64,000 nucleotides of DNA from Cryptomeria japonica (GCF_030272615.1 NC_081406.1:244149218-244213217); one strand, 5' to 3'. Shown: positions 1 to 10,047, numbered from the stretch's first letter. Made by a program: numbers and translations. Notes: generated by a model not told the origin, from the sequence alone.

Positions 1-994
1 AGTTAGGAAAGATGACTTCTTCAACTTTCAAGAGCAAGTCCTTCTCAGCAGAGAACTTGTTAGATTTGGTTGATATAGATCTATGTGGACCAATAAGAAC
101 AAGAATCATTCAAGGTGACATAAATTTCATGATCTTCACTGATGATTGTTCAAGGATGATGTGGGTCACATTCTTGAAGGATAAGAATGAAACTTTTGGT
201 AAATTCAAGGCATTCAAGGCCTTAGTTGAGAAAGAGAGTGGCAAAAAGATAAAATGTCTGAGAACAGATCAAGGCAGTGAATTTACTTCTGAGGAATTCA
301 CTAAGTACTATGATGAGAATGGTATCAAGTGACAACTTTCTGCACCAAGGACACCACAATAGAATGGTATAGCAAAGAGAAATAACCAGTCAGTGGTTGA
401 AGTTGCTAGGACAATGTTGATACAAGGAGTTGTAGCAAAAATATTTTGGAAAGAATCTATAAGTACAACTATCTACACAATGAATTGAGTTCTGGTGAAA
501 ACACGTAAGGACAAGACCCCTTATGAATATTGGTATGGGAGATCACCTGATGTTAGCTATTTTAAGATATTTGGAAACAAATGTTTTATTAAAAGAGGTG
601 ATTACATAAGCAAGTTTGAAGCTAAGAGTGATGAAGGCATATTTCTTGGCTATTCCACCAAGAGTAAGGCCTATAAATGCTTCAACAACCGAACACAGAG
701 AATTGTTGAGAGTACTGATGTTCGTGTAGATGAATGTCCTGAAGTTTCAGAAGGAACCAGTTCAGAGAAGAAGGATGAAGATTCTTGCATTTTTCTTTTG
801 GAACTTGAAACTATTAAGTCCGAAACCAGTAAAACAAATCTTGATGTACTTGTTCAACCGGAACAAATAAATTCAGAAGAAGATACTAATGAAGAAGCTG
901 AACCTGAAGAGAATGATCATGTTATTCCTAGGTATGTGAGACTGAATCATAGTCCTGAACAAATTATTTGAGATAAGGATGTTGGAGTACTAAC
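1..994 (+). pseudogene. copia pol: integrase core and C-terminal part (broken)
   Basis: The frame from position 12 gives the retroviral integrase core: DLCGPI near the start, then FTDDCSR and RTDQGSEF (two catalytic Asp regions). Downstream it continues through the region that normally carries the catalytic Glu. There the usual E appears as K (GIAKRN), so the enzyme would be inactive. The frame has in-frame stops at 330-332, 360-362 and 486-488, the first and third explained by CGA to TGA and the second by CAG to TAG. It then continues through the GYSTKSKAYKCFN-type copia motif and an acidic linker to 971, where another stop lies just before the solo-LTR insertion at 995. Integrase inserts the cDNA into the host chromosome. 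Identification is firm; function is lost. Confidence 0.9.
990..994 (+). repeat. target-site duplication CTAAC, left
   Basis: CTAAC directly precedes the solo LTR and is repeated exactly at 2672-2676. A 5-bp duplication is what Ty3 and copia integrases leave. Confidence 0.9.
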
Positions 995-1304
995 TGTAGT
1001 CACATAAATCTGTCCACTTAATTAAATGAATATTTAGTATTTATTTGATTATTTAACCATCAATCAATAATTAATTAAATTAATATATTTAATTAATTCA
1101 TCTTAGCCCTCTTCTCCTATTAATTAAATAAATTATTCAATTTATTTGATTTAATTCACTTAACCAAATTCAGACCATTAATTAAATAAATAAATCATAT
1201 TTATTTAATTAAATCTTCTCTCACATTTAAATAAATTAATATTTATTTAAATCCCCCAAAATCCCACCTCTCACATTTAAATAAATAAATAATTTATTTA
1301 AATC

Positions 1305-1463
1305 ACCTTTATCCTCCACCCACTTGTATTTTCCTACAAATGCAAGTTGCACAACTATTTTAAATAAATCATTTATCTAAATCAACTTTATCCTCCACCC
1401 ACTTGCATTTTCCTACAAATGCAAGTTGCACAACTATTTTAAATAAAAAAATTATTTATTTAA
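1305..1463 (+). repeat. 79-bp tandem duplication inside the solo LTR
   Basis: A unit beginning CTTTATCCTCCACCCACTTG starts at 1307 and recurs at 1386, giving a period of 79 bp. Each unit contains a short hairpin (TTGCATTTTCCTACAAATGCAA in the second copy). It is absent from the two LTRs of the complete Ty3 element, so it arose in this copy or subfamily. Confidence 0.8.
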
Positions 1464-1493
1464 AATCCTATTTATCATCACCCACTTGAAACT

Positions 1494-1640
1494 TGTAATG
1501 GTTTCCCTTAAAGTCTTCAAACTTCTTAAGACTTTAATGGTTTCCCTTAAAGTCTTCAAATTTAATGGCTTCCTTCTAAAGTCTTCTCAAACCTTTAATG
1601 GTTTCCCTTAAAAGTCTTCAAACATTTAATACTTTATCTT
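1494..1640 (+). repeat. imperfect tandem repeat (AATGGTTTCCCTTAAAGTCTT)n in the solo LTR
   Basis: Four imperfect units of roughly 28-45 bp, each carrying a form of TGGTTTCCCTTAAAGTCTTC, lie head to tail. They account for part of the extra length of this LTR. Confidence 0.7.
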
Positions 1641-2269
1641 CCTTTTTCTCATTTAAATAAATTAATATTTATTTAAATATTTATCCAAATGCAACTTACA
1701 CCATTTAATTGAAATAAATGATTTTATTTTAATTGAAAATACCAAAATTCCTCCCACTTGCATTTTCCTACAAAATCCACTTGCATGCCTAAACCCCTTC
1801 TAGATTCTTCTAAACCCTTCCTAATTAACCTAATCCATCCCCTAAATATTGTCACATTCCTAAGCAAATTGGAGTCACTTCTCAAAGACTCCAAAGTCTT
1901 TAAAAAGCAATTAATGCTTTGTGTGTTCAACAAATTAACCTCTAAAGTCTTCCAAACCACTTATGGCTCTTACATGACCATTAATGGTTAATTCCACTTG
2001 CACCCATGGTTAAGGACTTTGACCCCTAACTTAACCCTCATGTAACCCATGTGTCTCTTCAAAGCATTTATTTCTTTGACTAGGGTAACCATCATGTCCC
2101 CTCAACCATTTAATGCTCCTTATCTCTCCTCTCAAGCCTCCTCATGGTGACACTTGTCAACATGGGATTGGGTTGAAAGTCTCACATGGATTGAATATCT
2201 TTCAATCCTAACCCTTGTTAAGATTGCTCAATCTTAACCCTTCATTTTCCCATTTCTTCTATAAATAGA

Positions 2270-2277
2270 ACCCTTCT
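2270..2277 (+). promoter_or_regulatory. LTR TATA box (TATAAATA)
   Basis: TATAAATA in a locally C/T-rich setting about 400 bp before the LTR end. The same motif in the same context is at 7284-7291 and 24495-24502 in the paired LTRs, which supports it as the promoter of this family. Confidence 0.65.
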
Positions 2278-2421
2278 CCTCAAACAAAGGAGGAAGCATT
2301 AGAGTATTGTTGTTATACTGGTATTAGCATAGAGCTTTTTCATAGCATCACTATCTACACTTGCATAGCATTTTCTTATCATATTCAACCATCTTGAATC
2401 TCCATATGGCATCCATGGCTA

Positions 2422-2604
2422 GTGCTAAAAGCTGAGAGCTACACTATTTTGGAACTTGGAGAGGAGAGGAACAAGGGAGAAGGAGCTAAGAGCATGTTAG
2501 GAGGTATTTGGAGATGCCTCATCATATTTGTTTCTTTAGTTAAATATGCTTTCATGATTTTAGTGTCTCTTTTGATATGCCTGTTTAGATTAGTTTTTGA
2601 TTGA
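2422..2604 (+). other. small open frame in R/U5 of the LTR, hydrophobic C-terminus
   Basis: A 60-codon open frame starting at a GTG, with no in-frame ATG. It encodes a charged stretch (LELGEERNKGEGAKSM) followed by a strongly hydrophobic segment (ILVSLLICLFRLVF) that could span a membrane. The equivalent frame is open in the 5' LTR of the Ty3 element (7497-7682), with differing bases but few frame problems; in the 3' LTR it is cut short by a 51-bp deletion. It lies downstream of the TATA box, so it would be transcribed. The lack of ATG argues against a protein; conserved sequence needed for transcript processing is an alternative. Confidence 0.3.
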
Positions 2605-2671
2605 CTAACACTAATGGTTTCTTCTTGTGTGGTTTATCTTAGACTAACCTTGTCCATTTTGCAGGGCATCA

Positions 2672-2676
2672 CTAAC
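2672..2676 (+). repeat. target-site duplication CTAAC, right
   Basis: Exact partner of 990-994, directly after the GCATCA end of the solo LTR. Confidence 0.9.
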
Positions 2677-3400
2677 TAGAAGGAGAATAAGAGAGAACTC
2701 CTGCATGACCTCCACCTTTGAACCTAGAAGTGCTAAGGAGGCATTTGGTGATGATCCTTGGGTGAAAGCTATTGAGGAGGAGTTGGATCAAATTGAGAAG
2801 AACAACACTTGGACCCTGGTACCCCAACCAGTAAACAAGAATGTTATAGGTACTAAATGGGTGTTCAGAAATAAGTTAAATGAAGATGGTGTTGTAGTTT
2901 GCAACAAGGCAAGATTAATATGTAAAGGTTATGTGCAAGAAGAAGGAGAAGATTATGGAGAAAATTTTGCACCAGTAGCAAGACTAGAAGGTGTCAGAAT
3001 ATTACTAGCATTTGCAGCTCATAAGAAGTTCAAGGTATACCAGATGGATGTTAAGTCTGCATTATTGAATGGGATATTGGAAGAAGAGGTTTGTATAGAG
3101 CATCCCTGATGGTTATACATTGACAGATAAGGAAGACATGGTATGCAAATTGCATAAAGCTTTGTATGGATTAAAGCAGGCACCCAGAGCATGGTATGAA
3201 CGAATTCATACTCATTTGATGAAGATAGGCTTTACTAGAACCAGTGATGACAACAACATTTATCTCAAGTCTGAAGGAGATGAAATACTAGTCAGTGAAG
3301 TATTTGTTGATGACATTATATTTGGAGGTAATGATGACATGAGTAATTGTTTTGTAGAGAAATGAAGAATGAGTTTGAGATGTCATTCGTAGGGGAAATA
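2677..3400 (+). pseudogene. copia pol: reverse transcriptase (broken)
   Basis: RVT_2-type reverse transcriptase. Visible motifs are DPWVKAIEEELDQIEKN at the start, GTKWVFRNKLNEDG, KARLICKGY, FAPVARLE, YQMDVKSALLNG, then YGLKQAPRAWYE and the catalytic FVDDIIFGG (normally YVDD). The first half is open from 2705 to 3109; a one-base shift at about 3104 moves the rest into the frame of 3120-3365. A further shift follows near 3365. The protein would copy the element's RNA into DNA in cytoplasmic particles. It is the same gene as the integrase part before the solo LTR. Confidence 0.92.
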
Positions 3401-3409
3401 AAAAATTCA

Positions 3410-4252
3410 TAGGCTTGAAGATACAACAGATGAAGAATGATATTTTCATCACTCAATCCAAGTATGTGAAAGAGGTTTTGAAGACTTTCGATATAAGTGA
3501 CTATAAACCAGTTGGAACCCCAATGGTTACAAGTTGTACGTTGTCCAAGGATGATGCATCTAAGTTTGTAGATGAAAAGGAATACAGGTCAATGATTGGC
3601 AAACTACACTATGTTGTTCATAGTCGACCGAATATTGCCCATGCAGTTGGTATTGTTGCTAGATTTCATAAGAATCCAAAGGAAGCACATCCGATGGCAA
3701 CCAAAAGAATTTTTAGATATCTAAAAGGTAGTGTTGACTATGGGTTATGGAATCCATATGGTGGAAATTTTGAGTTGAAGGCATACACAGATGTTGATTG
3801 GGCAGGAAATATTAATGACCGAAAGAGTACTATCAGTGCAACATTCTTTCTAGGAGGAAGGCTAGTTTCATGGAGTAGTAAAAAGCAGAGTTGTACTTCA
3901 CAATCTACTACTGAAGTTGAGTATGTAGCAACTTATATGAATTGCACACAAGCTATGTGGATGAGGCACATTTTGGAAGGTTTGAAGATGAAAATCTCAG
4001 AACCAATAGATTTTGTGTGATAATACAAGTGCAATAAACATTTCTAAAAATCTTGTTTTGCATGCAAGGACTAAGCACAATGAATTGAAGTATCACTTCT
4101 TGAGGGAAAAAGTTCAAAGTAAAGATGTTATCTTGGAGCATGTTTCTACCAAGGAGCAACTTGCAGATATCTTTACCAAACCTCTGCCTGAGACCACTTT
4201 TGAGTATCTTAGAAGTCAATTGGGGGTTGTCCCTCTTCATGAAGTTAATTGA
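3410..4252 (+). pseudogene. copia pol: RNase H and C-terminus (broken)
   Basis: The frame 3415-4020 gives the Ty1-type RNase H: GTPMVTSCTLSK, YRSMIGKLHYV, RYLKGSVDYGLW, YTDVDWAGNINDRKSTIS, SWSSKKQSCTSQSTTEVEYVA. After a frameshift near 4016 the last part runs in the frame of 4013-4252: CDNTSAINISKN, HARTKHNELKYHFLREK, QLADIFTKPLPE. The protein ends LGVVPLHEVN before a normal stop at 4250-4252. RNase H degrades the RNA strand during reverse transcription. Start chosen by domain boundary, not by ATG, because it belongs to the polyprotein. Confidence 0.92.
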
Positions 4253-4589
4253 GCATGATGCTGATTGCATCAGTCCCTGAACCACTTGCTGAATTTTACA
4301 TGGATTGATGAAGAAGTGGATGCATTCCATAGGGGAGCATTAAGTTGCAGCATGATGTTGATGCACAATGAAAGCATAATTACATGTTTGTACTTTCACT
4401 TTGGAATTGTTGTCAAAGGGGAGAAGAATTATGTGATTGAGGAGAATAATTTTGTGTCTGATTAGGTGAACTAGTGGCAGGCTGAAGATAAATAGAACAA
4501 GGTGAATTCTTGGTAATGTAAACTAGGATTCCTATTCAACAATCTTAGCAGCAATCAAAGGCATTGATATTTGTATTGCCATCAATGTC
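4253..4589 (+). other. copia 3' untranslated region
   Basis: Between the pol stop and the polypurine tract. Short open frames here (for example 4265-4465) resemble nothing I recognise and are not predicted as genes. Confidence 0.5.
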
Positions 4590-4601
4590 AAAGGGGGAGA
4601 T
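4590..4601 (+). promoter_or_regulatory. polypurine tract of the copia element
   Basis: AAAGGGGGAGATT directly before TGTTGGCAT. This is the RNase H-resistant primer site for plus-strand DNA synthesis, and it fixes the start of the 3' LTR. Confidence 0.85.
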
Positions 4602-4905
4602 TGTTGGCATTTGTAGTTTGTTGGCATTTTGCATATAGATTTCATTAATGATATGTTGTCATTGATGTCAATTGAATCAGTAATGGTATTTATGTTATTT
4701 TTGATATTGTTGTTATTGATATTGGCTAGTAACCGGGTCAGTGCAAGAAGCTGAGTCCACATTTTGGCCAAAAAGTGGAAGTGTTTTCCCTGATTTTCAG
4801 ATTTTGTCTCATTTGAGCTTAAATTTTGAAACACTTGGAGATTGAATCTTGGAAAAGTCAGTAATATAAAGGATAGCCATCTGAGTGTACTTTCCAAATA
4901 TGTAA
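4602..4905 (+). repeat. start of copia 3' LTR (truncated)
   Basis: It begins TGTTGGCATTTG straight after the polypurine tract. A stretch GATATGTTGTCATTGATGTC at about 4650 is shared with the solo copia LTR at 34227, so the two are related families. The expected end (..CCAACA) is not found; similarity to an LTR fades near 4905 and the 3' boundary is an estimate. Confidence 0.75.
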
Positions 4906-5580
4906 TTTATTTTAATACCCACATAATAAAAAATAACTTTTGGAATGAAGTTCTAAAAACTATGTTTTAAAAATGCATGTTTTAGGACCATACCATGCAT
5001 GTGTACGACACACACTTTTTGACACAATTCAAATTATTTTCTCAAACCATTTTGGGAAATGGTTTGTAACTCACTGAAGATTGATGACCATATTTTTCTA
5101 TATTTGTTTTTAAAATATTTTATTTTTAATTAATTTTATAATGACCATAATTATGTTTTTAAAAATTTAACGTGTACGACCCACATAATTTGATGCAAAC
5201 ATTTTTTTATTTTTATTTTTAAATAGAAAATAATTTTGTGTAGATTGATGACATAATTATTTTTTGAAAATTCATTAAAATAAAAAAGTTATTAAATTAA
5301 CAAAATTAGTTAATATTTCAAGTTTATGGACTTGATTTAGTATAAATTAAATGAAAAATAGTTAAAATAATCAATTTTTAAATAAATTTACATATTTAGA
5401 ATCTAGAAAGTATAATTTGAAATGGATTTTAATTTCGTATAAAAATTCTCTAATTACAGGCACGTAAATTATTTCAAAAGATCATATATGTGATTTCATT
5501 CATGAAGATTTGAATTTGTAGGTCCATGTCTTAGGTGTGGCCATCCCAGGCCTATCTCGAGCCTAATCCTGAGCCAAGTG
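4906..5580. other. AT-rich non-coding stretch
   Basis: No reading frame, LTR terminus or RNA gene recognised. GTGTACGACACAC (about 5002) and GTGTACGACCCACA (about 5172) are loosely repeated. It could be the diverged remainder of the copia LTR or an older insertion. Confidence 0.4.
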
Positions 5581-5589
5581 GTAGGTTGT

Positions 5590-5890
5590 GGAATCAACTT
5601 CCATAGAACGGGCCCCCATTTTCAAAAAAGGGCAGCTTGTGGAAAACAAAGGGAAAATACGATTTAGAAATGGGGGCCCATTTTGTTTTTAAAAAATGGT
5701 TCCCCGTTTCTAAAAAATGGGCCCCCATTTTGTTTAAAAGTGGGCCCCCGTTTTAGAACAAAACAGGGGCCCGTTTATTTTTGCTTCGGGCCCCCATTAC
5801 CTTTCGAAAACGGGGGCCCGTTTATTTTTGCTTCGGGCCCCCATTACCTTTCGGCTCTGGAGCCCAAAGCATAAACGGGCCCCCATTTAT
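5590..5890 (+). repeat. GC-rich GGGCCCCC repeat patch
   Basis: At least ten copies of GGGCCCCC or its complement GGGGGCCC, most followed by ATTTT, spaced 20-45 bp apart in otherwise AT-rich DNA. Within it a 47-bp unit (CCCGTTTATTTTTGCTTCGG..) is repeated at about 5770 and 5817. Open frames over the patch are simple translations of the repeat and are not taken as genes. Confidence 0.8.
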
Positions 5891-6348
5891 AAGAGCGTGT
5901 TTTCCCACGCGCGGACTTCCGCGAATTTGTGACTTATTACCTTGCACTTGCCCAACCGGTAAGAAGAGATTTGTGGAAGATGTTGTAAACCGGTATGTTA
6001 AGTTTGTGAGTTGAACCAATAAACCGGTGTAAAGGGTTAAACATTTCTATGCAATGTAACCAATAAACCCTATCGGTTGTTAAACCCTAACCGATCAATT
6101 TGGTTGATTTATTAGCTGATGAGCGGTAATGATGGAGACACATGTGATCATTATACGAGGATAAGTTCAAATTTTTTTGGCGTGTTTGTTTATTGTCTAG
6201 GGAATGAGAAAAGTGGATTGCATCTAATGCATAGCACGTGATGAGTTACAAAGTTTGATGAAGCGGTGATCATGGAGCGGTTGGAATTTTCTTGAAGAAT
6301 ATATGAAGAGATTGTTATGATTTCTAACGGTCAAGATTGTACCGACTT
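5891..6348 (+). other. non-coding, possible LTR-element remnant
   Basis: Contains several AACCGGT motifs (about 5953, 5989, 6021) but no gene. The Ty3 element at 6354 interrupted this DNA; its other side continues at 24934, where a polypurine tract and copia-type LTR start occur 45 bp later. The stretch may therefore be the 3' internal part of a second copia-like element. This is inference from position only. Confidence 0.35.
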
Positions 6349-6353
6349 GTTTG
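6349..6353 (+). repeat. target-site duplication GTTTG, left
   Basis: GTTTG before the 5' LTR, repeated exactly at 24929-24933. Confidence 0.92.
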
Positions 6354-7767
6354 TGTAGTCACATAAATCTGTCCATTTTATTTAAATGAATATTTGCTAT
6401 TTATTTAATTAAAAATCTACTAACCAACAGTTAATTAAATTAATATTTAATTAATTCACCTTCAAATCATTCTCCTATTAATTAAATAAATTATTTAATT
6501 TATTTTAATTAATTCATTAAACCAAATTCATATTCAATTAAATGAATAAAATCTTATTTATTCATTTTAGCCCCCTTTCCTCTTTTAAATAAATTAAATA
6601 AAACATTTATTTAAATCATTAAATCCCCCCCCACTTGCATTTTCCTAAAAATGCAACTTGCACCTATTTGTTGAAATAAATGAATTTTATTTTAATAAAA
6701 ATCTTATTTTCTCTCACCCACCAAATCCACTTGCAATCCTAACCCCCTTCTAGATTCTTCTAACCCCTTCCTAATTAACCTAATCCATCCCCTAATTATT
6801 GTCACATTCCTAAGCAACTTGGAGTCACTTTTCAAAGACTTCAAAGTGTTTGAAAAGCATTTAATGCTTTGTGTGTTCAACAATTTAACCTCTAAAGTCT
6901 TACAAACCATCAATGACTTTTACATGACCATTTATGGTTAACCCCTAACTCAACCCTCATGTGATTCATGTGTCTCCTCAAACATTTATTGCTTTGACCA
7001 TGGTTATCTCTTTTACCTTTGCACAAGAGTTTATCCATTGGATAAAGACTTTATTCTTTGAATAAAGAATTTATTCACTCAACCCAACCTTGACCTTGAC
7101 TCCAAAGTTAACCTTCAGGTCATGTAAAGCATTTAATGCTTATTCCCTCTCCTCTCAACCTATCTCATATTGACACTTGTCATCCTAGGATTGGGTTGAA
7201 AGCCCTCACATGGATTGAATATCTTTCAATCCTGACCCTTGTTGAGATTACTCAATCTCAACCATCCATTGCTCTATTTTTCCTATAAATAGAGCTCATT
7301 TCTTCATAATCCAGATCCTGAAAACTTGTATGCATTTAATCTATAAGCATTTTTAGAGAGCATTTAGTATCATATTCACTCTTTTGGTTTAATATCAATT
7401 AGTTAATTAGATAAATCTCATATTTCAGCATTTATTCACATTTGCATAACATAAGTTATAAGCATTTTAAATCTTGAATCTCCATAAGCATCCATAGTGC
7501 AAAAAGCTGCTGAGAACTACACTAACTTGGAACTTGGAGAGGAGAGGAACAAAGGAGAAGAAGTTAAGAGCATGTTAAAAGGCATTTGGAGATGCCTTGT
7601 GGTATTTACTTCCATAGTTAAATATCTTATCATGTTTTTAGTGTCTCTTTTGATATGCCTGCTTAGATTAGTTTTTGGTTGATTAACACTAACGGTTTCT
7701 TGTGTTTTTGTGTGTTATACGACCACAGGTTTTAGTCTAACCATTGTGTACATTTTGCAAAGCATCA
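6354..7767 (+). repeat. 5' LTR of the Ty3 element
   Basis: TGTAGTCACATAAATCTG ... GCATCA, 1,414 bp, matching 23566-24928 over its length. The first third is very AT-rich with short palindromes built of TTAATTAAAT and TTTAAATAAA; the rest holds the promoter and R/U5. Confidence 0.95.
7284..7291 (+). promoter_or_regulatory. TATA box of the 5' LTR (TATAAATA)
   Basis: TATAAATA followed by GAGCTC, about 480 bp before the LTR end, in the same context as in the 3' LTR and the solo LTR. Transcription should start some 30 bp downstream. Confidence 0.65.
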
Positions 7768-7769
7768 TT

Positions 7770-7787
7770 TGGTGAACCTAACGTGAA
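7770..7787 (+). promoter_or_regulatory. primer-binding-site candidate
   Basis: TGGTGAACCTAACGTGAA begins two bases after the 5' LTR end. It opens with TGG, the complement of the tRNA CCA tail, as expected. I cannot name the tRNA with confidence. Confidence 0.6.
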
Positions 7788-7865
7788 TCCAACACACAAC
7801 AACATTTTTTTTTTTCAAAACTAGCTTGTTTTGACTGTTTAGCTTGACACACAGGTCACGTTTTG

Positions 7866-8117
7866 GCACTTTTGCTCACACTTTAGCGCTATTGCAATTT
7901 AATATTTTAGCGCTATTGTATCTACAATAGCACTATTATCTCAAATTTAGCGCTGTTGTTCATATATTAGCGCTTTTGAGTATTAAGTAGTGCTTTTGTC
8001 CATGTTTTAGCGCACTTGTTCTAGCAGTTAAATTTTTTAGTTTAGCGCTTTTGTTAACGTTTTAGCGCGTTTGTGTTAAGTAGCGCTTCTGTTTTCACAC
8101 AGAGGAGCACTATTGTA
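7866..8117 (+). repeat. degenerate repeat TTTAGCGCTNTTG in the Ty3 leader
   Basis: About ten copies of (T)AGCGCTNTTG-like units (AGCGCTATTG, AGCGCTGTTG, AGCGCTTTTG, AGTGCTTTTG, AGCGCACTTG and so on), spaced about 20-30 bp apart, just after the primer-binding site. A related cluster at 22721-23005 near the 3' end is mainly in the reverse-complement orientation (CAANAGCGCT). The unit looks like an element-specific structure, not a microsatellite. Confidence 0.85.
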
Positions 8118-9816
8118 ACAAAACGTTGTAAAAAGGCCATGTAATCAAAAAAAAAAAATTCTTAGGCTTGTGGAAGCCCACCTTATGGTCAGATTTTACT
8201 AACTTTTTGTTTCATGTGTAGGTTTAAAACTAACCCCGTTTATTACTTAAAATAAAAAAAACTTCATTTAGTGCTCTAAAAACACAATTTTGTTTACTTG
8301 CAAGTTAGGAAACAAATCTTCATTTGGTGCTCTAAAAATCCCAGCACAAATTTGCTTTCATTGCAAGTTAGGGATACACTTTATTTTGGTGCTCAAAACA
8401 AAACAAAGACAAATTTTCTTTCTTGTATCAAACTTAAAAAATCACAATCCACACTTCAATTTTTGTGCAAGTAAAAATAACAATCAACTTGTTTCAATTT
8501 TGCAAAGCAATTTTACTTCACGCAAACGTGTTTTTCATTAAGTTGACCAGGATTTCAAATTCTAGTTTACTCAAACATATTGCCTTTGAAGTTAAAAATA
8601 ACATCATGGTTGTTGGAGAAACATCTCCAATTAGATAGAAAATTATTGCAATGACAAGTTAAAAAGAACAAGTGTATTTTGTGTTTGACACACTTGTGCA
8701 AAAGAGTTTGGTCGAGTGGTCCTACTTCTAACACACACTATCCTCTCTCTTGACTTTCGTGGTCCTAAGTGCAAGAGAAAAGTGTTAGTAACACTCAAGT
8801 TTTATCTTTTTAAGAGAGGCCTTCCAAGAGACACATCACTCTTGGGAATGACCTCATGCGGTAAATCCTTCGAGCCGCTATAGAAATCAGGTGAGAGCGA
8901 AAGTTGTATCCTTGGGTATAGTTGTTCCTACAGTGTAACTTGCCGAAAGGACAAATGGGCCCCACCACAAGTTACAAGGATCTTAAGTGAGTCACTGCAG
9001 AATGAACTTATGTCCAAAAACATCAAAAATTACTAAACACTTTTAAGTAGTAGCCCACCCATTCTATTGATTGAGGATATTTGTGATAAATTCACTGCAA
9101 GAGCATAGATGGTTTTGCTCCCAAGATACTCGCCATACATATTTCCTTGAGTAGAAACATAACTTTTTGAAAAGTCACTTGTGGCTTGCTGAAAGTGGTG
9201 ACTCCCCCATCATAGGGATCATCTATTTGTTATGCCCATCCAAGACTTAGTATATCACATCCTTACCTGCCACGACGCGATTCATAAGGTATGTAGTACC
9301 AAAGTTGAAGAAATATCAAGATGTGGGCTGAAATTATCACAACTGGCCATTTAACCTTAGGGATAAAAAGAGTTTGAAGTATTTTCGTTTTTGAGTTAAG
9401 ACCAGTGCAAATTGAGCCGACTTCAGGCTTTGGAAACACCTAAAATACATTTGGAGGAAAGGGTCATAAAAAATCCAAAGAATGGGTTGATCTAGACCCA
9501 TACTTGTGCCTTTTGAGGCAACATTCTTGTGTTTGTGTGCTTGTTTTGTCTTCTTGTCAAAGAAACATCATAAGAATCCAAAATCCAACACAAGTATTCA
9601 TCCAACACAAACATTTTCAAAAAGATTTAAAATAAAGAGCAACAACAAAAAGTATCAAACTATATGACCATTCTTCACATCTTGAGAAAGAAGAATCTTC
9701 ATCAAAACATCAACTTGAAGAAAAGATCATTGAGCTTAAAGACTTTTAGCAAAAGGAGGAAATTCTTCTATCTAAATAGATAAATCTTTGTCTCTCAGAG
9801 AACCTTCTTACGTCAC
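8118..9816 (+). other. Ty3 leader, no gene recognised
   Basis: About 1.7 kb of leader between the repeat cluster and the first convincing frame. A short open frame at 8290-8541 has weak composition and repeats 'GCAAGTTAGG' (8301, 8362); I do not call it a gene. Long leaders are common in Tat-type elements. Confidence 0.6.
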
Positions 9817-10047
9817 ATGCGTCTTTACCTTCAAGGGAAATCAAACGAGTTTGATCAAGAGTCATTAAACCGTCGAGTTTTTATGCAATATCGCGCTTTG
9901 AGTTATCACAAAAACATAGGAGGCAAGATCAATCCTGACTTTTTTCCAGATGTTTGCATCACATATAACGTAGCTCAGGAAGAACCACCAACTCCCGAAA
10001 GAGAAGAAGAAGAATTTGTCCCATATGTGACACAAAGCTTTTATTGA
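9817..10047 (+). CDS. small hypothetical ORF upstream of gag
   Basis: A 76-codon intact frame beginning ATGCGTCTTTAC, about 440 bp before the gag start. The product has a mixed composition with a basic N-terminal half (RRVFMQYRALSYHKN) and an acidic C-terminus (EEPPTPEREEEEF). No domain recognised. Some Tat/Ogre elements carry an extra ORF in this place, which makes it plausible, but the frame is short and may be chance. It is intact in an element whose other genes are full of stops. Confidence 0.35.
   Translation: MRLYLQGKSNEFDQESLNRRVFMQYRALSYHKNIGGKINPDFFPDVCITYNVAQEEPPTPEREEEEFVPYVTQSFY

Larger units (their letters stand above)
995..2671 (+). mobile_element. solo LTR of the Ty3 family found at 6354-24928
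   Basis: It begins TGTAGTCACATAAATCTG and ends GCATCA, the same termini as both LTRs of the large Ty3 element. The 5-bp CTAAC duplications are perfect and no internal region is present, so this is a solo LTR left by LTR-LTR recombination. It is longer (1,677 bp) than the LTRs at 6354 (1,414 bp) and 23566 (1,363 bp), mainly through tandem repeats in its 5' half. It sits inside the copia pol gene. Removing it and one duplication puts the copia sequence on either side back into one reading frame, which confirms the insertion. Confidence 0.93.
1..4905 (+). mobile_element. Ty1/copia retrotransposon, 5' part outside the window
   Basis: A copia-type element in the order integrase - reverse transcriptase - RNase H, which is diagnostic for Ty1/copia and opposite to Ty3/gypsy. 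The window starts inside the integrase, so the 5' LTR, gag and protease are missing. The reading frame is broken by several stop codons and small frameshifts and by a solo LTR at 995-2671. A polypurine tract at about 4590-4601 is followed by TGTTGGCAT, the typical start of a copia 3' LTR. The LTR can be followed for only about 300 bp, so the element is 3'-truncated or has diverged there. It cannot be autonomous now. Confidence 0.93.

Noticed and set aside
5590-5890. CRISPR-like array
   Set aside because: Motif spacing is irregular, spacers are not unique, and this is plant nuclear DNA.
5683-6014. Pro/Gly/Phe-rich frames over the GC-rich patch
   Set aside because: Direct translation of the GGGCCCCC repeat.
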